DNA of 64,000 bases, from the NCBI GenBank assembly GCA_902472305.1, contig CABRNK010000011.1:16573-80572 (forward strand), read 5' to 3'. A program made the translations under genes and the position numbers. Origin of the DNA: Hominenteromicrobium sp900549945 (GTDB taxonomy: Bacteria; Bacillota; Clostridia; Oscillospirales; Acutalibacteraceae). The notes under the pieces were generated by a model. The model was given only the letters and a program-made list of their open reading frames with translations, did not search any database and was not told the origin of the DNA. Positions 59,099 to 64,000 of the stretch are shown piece after piece; position 1 is the first letter of the stretch, and every line of letters starts with the position of its first letter.

Positions 59099-60142
59099 TC
59101 AAGATGTTTTTTCGCTTGTGTCGTCTTTTGTGTCATCCGTCGCCCCCATCATCTTATTGTAGATACTGATAACCACGCCGGATTCCTCCTGGATCTTATC
59201 TTTCATTGCGTGCTGGTAAACCGATTTCAGGACTGTATCTGTGGACCATCCGCCGAACTGCATGATGTATTTATCCGGCACGCCGTAGAAGTGCATGACA
59301 CTCGCATAATAGTGGCGGAGGGAATGCAGCGTGAATCGCGGCAGGCCCGAAACGGAGATTGCGGCATCGAACGCGCGGGAGATTTTCCCAGGGTCTGTGG
59401 GCGGAAATCCGAACGCCCTAAACTTCTTTATGATCTCCGGGGGAAACGGGACGATGCGCTCGGACGCGCGCGTTTTGGGCTTTTTCCTGTGATAGGCGCC
59501 GTCCTTCCCCTTCACGATGCTTTCATCCACGCGGACGCCGGTGTCCAGTATGTCATCCGGCGCAACCGCCGCAATCTCCGAGCGCCGGAGCGATCCCGCT
59601 GCGAGCAGGACGTAAATTTCCAGCGGCTCGCCTTTGATCTGATTCAGGAAAGCCTGAAATTCCTTTTCCGTCGGGATCGGCCTGCTCTCTCCCCTCTTCT
59701 CCGGAAGGAACGTGGAAAGCCTGAATTCCGGCACATACAAGCCCAGCACGCCGGATATAAACCCGTGCACATTCCGAACCGTTTTCGAGGAATGATCGCG
59801 GCTCAGCTCCGAGATTTTTTTCTGAATCATTTCCTGCGTTAAATCCTTGAGCTTTTTGCAGCCCCAGTCTGCGAAATGCGTTTTGCGGATCGATTCATAC
59901 CCGCAGAGCGTGGAGGGCGAAAGCAAGGCCTTTGCTTCTATGTAGCGCTCCGCCGCTTCCGCCCATGTGATGTCCTCCGCGGAGCTCGACCTGTGTTCGT
60001 TGAGATAGGCCGCCGCGAGGTATTCGCTCTGCTTGCGCGTCGGCGCCGTAAACGACTTGTACTGCTTTTTTCCTTCGCTGTCCTTGCCGACGTACGCGCG
60101 CGTGCGCCACATGCCGGACGGCAGCTTCTTCGCGTTTGCCAT
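59099..60142 (-). CDS. int: Tyrosine-type site-specific integrase
   Basis: A 347-aa phage integrase. The N-terminus has an AP2-like arm-binding part (GMWRTRAYVGKDSEGKKQYK), then a SAM-like core-binding domain (DITWAEAAERYIEAKALLSP), then the catalytic domain with Arg (GSLRRSEIAAV, ~187), Lys (~222), HSLRH (273-277), Trp (299) and the nucleophile Tyr (~309 in LKSVYQHAM). The start at 60142 follows AGGAGG. It lies beside the tRNA-Ser attachment fragment, pointing toward it. Confidence 0.95.
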   Translation of the reverse strand: MANAKKLPSGMWRTRAYVGKDSEGKKQYKSFTAPTRKQSEYLAAAYLNEHRSSSAEDITWAEAAERYIEAKALLSPSTLCGYESIRKTHFADWGCKKLKDLTQEMIQKKISELSRDHSSKTVRNVHGFISGVLGLYVPEFRLSTFLPEKRGESRPIPTEKEFQAFLNQIKGEPLEIYVLLAAGSLRRSEIAAVAPDDILDTGVRVDESIVKGKDGAYHRKKPKTRASERIVPFPPEIIKKFRAFGFPPTDPGKISRAFDAAISVSGLPRFTLHSLRHYYASVMHFYGVPDKYIMQFGGWSTDTVLKSVYQHAMKDKIQEESGVVISIYNKMMGATDDTKDDTSEKTS

Positions 60143-60180
60143 ATTGTACCTCCTGAAAATGGGTATAAAAATACCCGGGC

Positions 60181-60209
60181 TTGATTTTTCCCGGCTTGGG
60201 TGGTACAAT
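60181..60209 (+). promoter_or_regulatory. Promoter of the candidate small RNA
   Basis: TTGATT, 17 bases, TACAAT on the plus strand, starting near 60216. On the opposite strand TGGACA-17-TTATAT overlaps the same bases and could be the integrase promoter. Confidence 0.6.
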
Positions 60210-60216
60210 ATAACTT

Positions 60217-60289
60217 GTCACGGACTATATTGTCCACCCGGTTCGCCGGGGAGCCTCGCTGGTGCTACCAACACCGGCGGGGCTTTTTT
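60217..60289 (+). ncRNA. Candidate small RNA between integrase and cargo gene
   Basis: About 73 nt are bounded by a near-consensus promoter and a strong terminator. Three hairpins fill it: GGAC-TATATT-GTCC (60222-60235), CCCGG-TTCG-CCGGG (60237-60250), and a 13-bp terminator stem AGCCTCGCTGGTG with CACCGGCGGGGCT (60252-60284, two G-U pairs) followed by six T. No ribosome site or useful frame is present. It is transcribed opposite to both neighbours. Function is unknown. It may control int transcription by promoter overlap, or act in trans. Confidence 0.55.
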
Positions 60290-60291
60290 AT

Positions 60292-61728
60292 TTATTCATC
60301 TTCGTCGTCCTGATCCACATAGTCGCTCGTATACGTGGAATCGGTCGACTGCGACTGCCGGAATTCCTCGGCCATCATGGTACGATTAAACTCTGCTGTC
60401 GGTTCGATCTCCTGCACAAGCTGCTCGAGTTCATCGACATTCGTATAGAAGAATTCTTTGCGGCGATTGACTTTATTCACGCGCTTCGGTTCCAGAATGG
60501 AATGCAGTCGGTTTTCCAATCCCACAGCATCATCGGAAAAAATAAAGCTATGTACGTCAAACTTAAACGGCACGCTCGCATCTCCAAGTTCATCTACACG
60601 GTCCTGCGGATTAAGCCGGCGCGTCATGCCGACCTTAAACATATTCTCTCCGAATGACCCCAAATTGCTGATAACATACACGTTGCCTGCACGTCCGTTT
60701 GCGAGGTTTACAATCTTTTCTTTCTGGATCACAACGTCAGAGAGCTGTGCTTGCAGCGCCAAAATACGCGCCTGCAGCTTGACTTTTTCTTCATCCGAAG
60801 CCGCCTGTATTTGAAGTGTAATCTTTTCGATTTCGTTTTTATATTTGGATTCTTCCGCCTCGATTTTCTTTCTCTCCGCTTCAAGCGCGCGGCGTTCTTC
60901 CGCTTCCTGCCGCATCTGCTCTCGAATCGCAAGCTGCTCTTGCCTTGCCTGCTCTTTCTTTACATAGTAATTGTACTCAATTTTTACTGCGTTGATAAAG
61001 AGGTATTCGATTTCTCCAATAAACTTGGTCAGCGTACCTGCTATAGATTGGTTTCCTTCTCCGGCGATCCTCAAATATTTCGCCGTCATACCACGCACGT
61101 TCTCGATAGCCTTATCCAGTTTCTCATACTTTAAATCGGTCAAAATATTTTGAAGTTCAGACCGCAGCGCGATCACCATGAGTTTATATATGGCTTGATT
61201 GGCTTTCGTTGTGTAGCGTGCGGCATACTTTTTCATGACGCTCTCGATCTGCCGATCGTTTTCCCGATACGCCTTGCGCAAAGCCTTTACATCCATATTA
61301 TGGAGCTTCAATATCACGGATGGCGCGAGATCCTCTGATTCATCCTCCGCGACTACACTGATTTTGCAGTTGCTGTATGCCAAATCAAGGTTTGTGAAAT
61401 TATCTATACAGTTTACTATAGCTTTATACAATTCCTTGCTTCGACGAAGTTTCCGCAAGGATGATTCCAGCTGTTTTTCCGTAAGCTGTAAGTTTTCCTG
61501 TTTGGAAGAAGCCTCTGCGGAAACCCGGGCGACTTGCTGGTTCAGCTTTTCGAGGTCCAGCTGTCTTTGCCCGATTTGTTTTTGAACCTCTACAACCTTT
61601 TGCTGCACTTCGTCGTACGTGCCGCAGCCAAGTTCATCGAGCTTTTTACGAAGATAATAAACCTCGGTTTCCAACGCACTATTGCGCTGTTTTATTTCAT
61701 TGAGCCTGAAAATATCCGTGAAACCCAT
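60292..61728 (-). CDS. DUF4041/T5orf172 GIY-YIG-like prophage protein
   Basis: A 478-aa protein in three parts. Residues ~1-110 are coiled coil (MGFTDIFRLNEIKQRNSALE onward). The middle is a DUF4041-like domain (ENVRGMTAKYLRIAGEGNQS with AIKIEYNYYV-type helices) followed by a long Glu/Arg/Lys coiled coil (REQMRQEAEERRALEAERKK). The C-terminus is a T5orf172/GIY-YIG-type nuclease fold (GNVYVISNLGSFGENMFKVG then MTRRLNPQDRVDELGDASVP). An acidic tail ends the protein. Composition is AT-richer than host genes. Such proteins are often carried by phages and defence islands, so it may be prophage cargo. Catalytic activity is inferred. Confidence 0.8.
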   Translation of the reverse strand: MGFTDIFRLNEIKQRNSALETEVYYLRKKLDELGCGTYDEVQQKVVEVQKQIGQRQLDLEKLNQQVARVSAEASSKQENLQLTEKQLESSLRKLRRSKELYKAIVNCIDNFTNLDLAYSNCKISVVAEDESEDLAPSVILKLHNMDVKALRKAYRENDRQIESVMKKYAARYTTKANQAIYKLMVIALRSELQNILTDLKYEKLDKAIENVRGMTAKYLRIAGEGNQSIAGTLTKFIGEIEYLFINAVKIEYNYYVKKEQARQEQLAIREQMRQEAEERRALEAERKKIEAEESKYKNEIEKITLQIQAASDEEKVKLQARILALQAQLSDVVIQKEKIVNLANGRAGNVYVISNLGSFGENMFKVGMTRRLNPQDRVDELGDASVPFKFDVHSFIFSDDAVGLENRLHSILEPKRVNKVNRRKEFFYTNVDELEQLVQEIEPTAEFNRTMMAEEFRQSQSTDSTYTSDYVDQDDEDE

Positions 61729-61857
61729 ATTGCTTCCCCTATCTACTTAACGACTGCTTCTTTTCGATTCTCTTTATCCTGCCGGAATAATCGCCTTTGG
61801 TTCCGTCGTGTAGCTTGTATTCAATAGCTTGTTCACAAACAGAAATCGCCCCCGAAA

Positions 61858-62328
61858 TCACTTTCTACTCTTTTTTATGAAATTCTCAATCCTCTTGCTG
61901 GATTCCACCATTTCGCCGAAGCCGCGCAGGATGGTCATGCCGATCCACGAAAAAACGGCGCCGACTACAATAATCAGCACGCCCGGCAAAATCAGCTGTT
62001 CTCCCAGCGTGCAGATCCAGATTCCCAAAATCAGCGAGACGGCCACGCCTAAAACCATGAGAACAACCGCCTGCGTTTGAATCAGCTTTCCGGAGCCTGT
62101 TTCCGGCAGAATCACATCCAGTGCATCGCTCCTCTGCGTTTCGGTGCTGTCCGCCTCCGCGCTGTGCGGCGCCTTCTTCCGCGCGGCAGCCAGCTTTTTT
62201 GCGCACTCCGGGCACACGTCGTCTACAAGCACAAGGTCTCTGCCCTTTTTCCCGCACCACATACAAGTTTTTATTTCACTGCTGTTTTCTCCGCCAGTTT
62301 CAAACTGCGGCTTATATTCGCCGGCCAT
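61858..62328 (-). CDS. Zinc-ribbon, two-helix membrane protein (prophage cargo)
   Basis: A 156-aa protein. A small zinc-finger-like module with two CxxC pairs (TCMWCGKKG, CPECAKK) at residues ~22-45 is followed by a Lys/Ala helix and a linker, then two membrane helices (AVVLMVLGVAVSLILGIWIC and LILPGVLIIVVGAVFSWIGM) and a basic tail (RIENFIKKSRK). I do not recognise the family. It lies between the DUF4041 gene and the repressor, the usual place for genes expressed in the lysogen. Confidence 0.7.
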   Translation of the reverse strand: MAGEYKPQFETGGENSSEIKTCMWCGKKGRDLVLVDDVCPECAKKLAAARKKAPHSAEADSTETQRSDALDVILPETGSGKLIQTQAVVLMVLGVAVSLILGIWICTLGEQLILPGVLIIVVGAVFSWIGMTILRGFGEMVESSKRIENFIKKSRK

Positions 62329-62364
62329 AAACTCAATTCCCCTTTATCTAAATATTCTTAAAGC

Positions 62365-63033
62365 TCACACCCAATGCGTCCAACCGACGACCAATCCTTC
62401 TATCGCCACATCCTCCAGCTCATTGATCGCATACGTCTGCGGCAAAAAATTGACGTTGGCAGGCTGTAGAATCATCACACTTCCGTTTATATACACCCTC
62501 TTGACCGTCGCCTCGCCATTGACGCGCACCGCTGCGATCTGGCCGTTTTCTACTGTGGGCTGCTTACGCACGAACACGACGTCCCCGTCGCTGATTCCGG
62601 CATCGATCATGCTTTCTCCTTCACAGACCAAGGCGAAATCGATATGCCTTCCGTCCGGTGCATCGGCGTACCCCTCCAGATTCTCCTCCGCCATGATCGG
62701 CGTGCCGCAGGCAATGTGTCCAACGATCGGCACCTTCTGCATCTTCGGCACAGGGATGAAGCCGGGAGGAATCTCCGTCGTTTCATCTTCGCTCATTGGC
62801 ACATCAAATCCCATAAGCCAAGCTGGATTGACATGTAGCGCCAGTCCCAATACAGTAAGTTTCTCTTGCCCGGGTTCAACTTTCCCGTTAACGTACTGGC
62901 TTAGGTCATTTTTTCCGAGCTTTATGCCATACCGCTTGCAATAAGGCGATGCTGCATTCAATATATCAACCTGTCTCAGATTTCTTTCACCCATTATCTG
63001 CTTTAATCGCTCTGACGTGCTTGATCTTTTCAT
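62365..63033 (-). CDS. S24-family phage repressor (CI/LexA-like)
   Basis: A 222-aa repressor. The N-terminal helix-turn-helix (residues ~5-75; ERLKQIMGERNLRQVDILNA and LGKNDLSQYVNGKVEPGQ) is joined to a self-cleaving S24 domain: cleavage site Cys109-Gly110 (in VGHIACGTPIM), nucleophile Ser141 (CEGESMIDAGI) and Lys178 (GEATVKRVYI). RecA-stimulated cleavage would induce the prophage after DNA damage. The ATG at 63033 follows GGAGG. It faces a Cro-like gene across an operator region. Confidence 0.93.
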   Translation of the reverse strand: MKRSSTSERLKQIMGERNLRQVDILNAASPYCKRYGIKLGKNDLSQYVNGKVEPGQEKLTVLGLALHVNPAWLMGFDVPMSEDETTEIPPGFIPVPKMQKVPIVGHIACGTPIMAEENLEGYADAPDGRHIDFALVCEGESMIDAGISDGDVVFVRKQPTVENGQIAAVRVNGEATVKRVYINGSVMILQPANVNFLPQTYAINELEDVAIEGLVVGWTHWV

Positions 63034-63053
63034 CAAATCACCTCCTTGCCCCT

Positions 63054-63082
63054 ACAATAACACATTTTGAACCAAAGTTCAA
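63054..63082 (-). promoter_or_regulatory. Repressor promoter (PRM-like)
   Basis: On the minus strand TTGAAC, 17 bases, TATTGT. Its -35 lies inside operator 1, which suggests autoregulation. Confidence 0.6.
63067..63082. promoter_or_regulatory. Prophage operator 1
   Basis: Perfect 16-bp palindrome TTGAAC-CAAA-GTTCAA over the repressor -35 and spacer. Confidence 0.6.
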
Positions 63083-63098
63083 TACCAAAATTAAAAAT

Positions 63099-63115
63099 AT
63101 TCAATTTTTTTGAAC
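63099..63115. promoter_or_regulatory. Prophage operator 2
   Basis: ATTCAA-TTTTT-TTGAAC, 17 bp with one mismatch, between the two promoters. Confidence 0.55.
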
Positions 63116-63122
63116 TTTCGTA

Positions 63123-63151
63123 TTGACAAGGCCGGATTCATGTGGTAAACT
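63123..63151 (+). promoter_or_regulatory. Early rightward promoter (PR-like)
   Basis: TTGACA, 17 bases, TAAACT; transcription would begin near 63158 and read into the Cro-like gene. Confidence 0.75.
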
Positions 63152-63157
63152 CAAGTT

Positions 63158-63174
63158 GTTCAAACAAATTGAAC
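63158..63174. promoter_or_regulatory. Prophage operator 3
   Basis: Perfect 17-bp palindrome GTTCAA-ACAAA-TTGAAC at the start point of the rightward promoter. Confidence 0.6.
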
Positions 63175-63191
63175 CTTAGGAGGTGAATCAA

Positions 63192-63401
63192 ATGCCCTAT
63201 AATTATGCCAAACTTTTGGGACGTATCGTCGAGGTGGTGGGAACACAAGGTAAATTTGCAAACCGCATGGGCCTATCCGAGCGGACAATCTCCCGAAAAC
63301 TTAATGGGAAAGTAGGTTGGAAGCAGGCTGAAATTTTAAAGGCCTGTAATGTTCTCTCTATCAAAGAGGAGGATATTCCGGATTATTTTTTTGCTCTTTG
63401 A
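63192..63401 (+). CDS. Cro/DUF739-like helix-turn-helix protein
   Basis: A 69-aa DNA-binding protein. The helix-turn-helix is in GKFANRMGLSERTISRKLNG with VGWKQAEILKACNVLSIKEE after it, typical of phage DUF739/Cro-like regulators. It is the first gene of the rightward early operon and probably competes with the repressor for the three operators. ATG at 63192 follows AGGAGG. Confidence 0.88.
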   Translation: MPYNYAKLLGRIVEVVGTQGKFANRMGLSERTISRKLNGKVGWKQAEILKACNVLSIKEEDIPDYFFAL

Positions 63402-63452
63402 GTTCAATTATAATGAACTCACTTCACACACCAAACTGAGGAGGTGAAAAAC

Positions 63453-63758
63453 TTGAAAGCCACACTGACAACTTGGGCAAGCGGAGAAGTCAACATCTGC
63501 ATATGTACAGATCAGAGGAGTTGGGAAAGACTGGAATCCTCGTTAATCTGGAAGCGGCTCGAGAATTTTCTGGATGGACAGGCTTCAGACCTAGAGGTCA
63601 TCAACACATTGGAACCGAGTTCCACACACTGCCTTTTCATCGATACAAATCGTCACCTGTATATGCTTGACGGAAAAGAGCTTCGACATGTGTTTTCTAT
63701 CGACGCTCACATCGATTCCCAAAATCTTCAGGCATCCATCGTTTACGACCTAACTTAA
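63453..63758 (+). CDS. Hypothetical prophage protein
   Basis: A 101-aa protein of unknown function (ATLTTWASGEVNICICTDQR, ENFLDGQASDLEVINTLEPS, then SSTHCLFIDTNRHLYMLDGK). No known motif. I choose a TTG at 63453, 8 bases after GGAGG; a GTG at 63444 overlaps that site. It is the second gene of the early operon. Confidence 0.6.
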   Translation: MKATLTTWASGEVNICICTDQRSWERLESSLIWKRLENFLDGQASDLEVINTLEPSSTHCLFIDTNRHLYMLDGKELRHVFSIDAHIDSQNLQASIVYDLT

Positions 63759-63785
63759 ATCATCAAAATGAAAGGAGGACTAACA

Positions 63786-64000
63786 ATGCCAAAACGCAAG
63801 CTCACTTTGGACGAGCGGCAGTCGCGCACGTTCGACGCCACCGTCAGAAAATACGCCGCGCTGATGGGGCTCGATACAGATAAGGATGTCGCTGATCTGA
63901 TGGGCATCCCGCATAGCACGTACGCAAAGCGCAAGAAAACGAAGTGCGGCTGGAAATTTTGGGATCTCTGCCGGCTCTTTGAGAAGCTGCATAAGATCGG
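63786..64000 (+). CDS. Prophage helix-turn-helix protein (partial, runs off the window)
   Basis: 71 codons are visible: PKRKLTLDERQSRTFDATVR, then KYAALMGLDTDKDVADLMGI and PHSTYAKRKKTKCGWKFWDL. The segment DVADLMGIPHSTYAKRK looks like a helix-turn-helix, so it is a probable phage regulator. A strong AAAGGAGG site precedes the ATG. The 3' end lies beyond position 64000. Confidence 0.7.
   Translation, partial: MPKRKLTLDERQSRTFDATVRKYAALMGLDTDKDVADLMGIPHSTYAKRKKTKCGWKFWDLCRLFEKLHKI

Noticed and set aside
59044..59110. A complete tRNA-Ser
   Set aside because: Only the T loop, its 3' stem and the acceptor 3' strand are present; the T stem mismatches past GGG and there is no anticodon arm.
1..64000. 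CRISPR array or insertion sequence
   Set aside because: I saw no regularly spaced direct repeats, cas genes, or transposase genes on either strand.

Overview
The window looks like chromosome of a GC-rich (roughly 60% by eye) endospore-forming member of the Clostridia, most like gut Oscillospiraceae/Ruminococcaceae. The support is gene content (spoIVA, spoVM, gerW/ytfJ, SPOCS-LysM protein, scpAB-dac-rluB block), strong GGAGG-type ribosome sites, and TTGACA/TATAAT-type promoters, often with an extended TG -10. No species can be named from this alone.

Layout. 1-6.8 kb: rplS, then a sugar-uptake cluster (two LplBC-type permeases, a lipoprotein binding protein, a GH92 alpha-mannosidase). 6.9-9.5 kb: a B12-binding radical SAM protein and its DUF2344 partner. 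9.6-14.4 kb: a partly decayed island with an AraC relic, a DtxR-type regulator relic, two TTAG-N6-CTAA operator-like boxes, and a heterodimeric ABC exporter whose first gene is frameshifted and sits behind a strongly folded leader. 14.5-19 kb: a sporulation block (small M50 protease, spoIVA, SPOCS-LysM, the 29-codon spoVM). 19.1-31.9 kb: a 13-gene operon yicC-remA-gmk-rpoZ-priA-def-fmt-rsmB-rlmN-stp-prkC-rsgA-thiN. 32-37.5 kb: the scpA-scpB-DUF2953-gerW-dac-rluB operon. 37.7-53.4 kb: mixed core genes (rpmB, CBS protein, tRNA-Thr, dnaD-dnaI, transglutaminase-like lipoprotein, M3 peptidase, EctB-like aminotransferase, prfB, RING-like membrane protein, galU, rpsF-ssb-rpsR, amidohydrolase, SprT-like, GH18). 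53.4-58.5 kb: hydrolases (alpha/beta hydrolase, carboxylesterase, GH3) and tRNA-Leu.

From 59.04 kb to the right edge lies the left end of a prophage or related integrated element. Its boundary is the displaced 3' end of a tRNA-Ser, followed by an integrase, a candidate three-hairpin small RNA, two cargo genes (DUF4041/GIY-YIG coiled coil; zinc-ribbon membrane protein), an S24 repressor facing a Cro-like gene across three operator-like palindromes, and early genes. The intact tRNA-Ser and attR should lie beyond the window.

The most unusual signals are the prophage small RNA and cargo, the iron-box-like island with its structured leader, the spoVM gene lacking Pro9, and a transglutaminase-fold lipoprotein without its catalytic cysteine. 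All family names come from reading the protein sequences; no database search was run.
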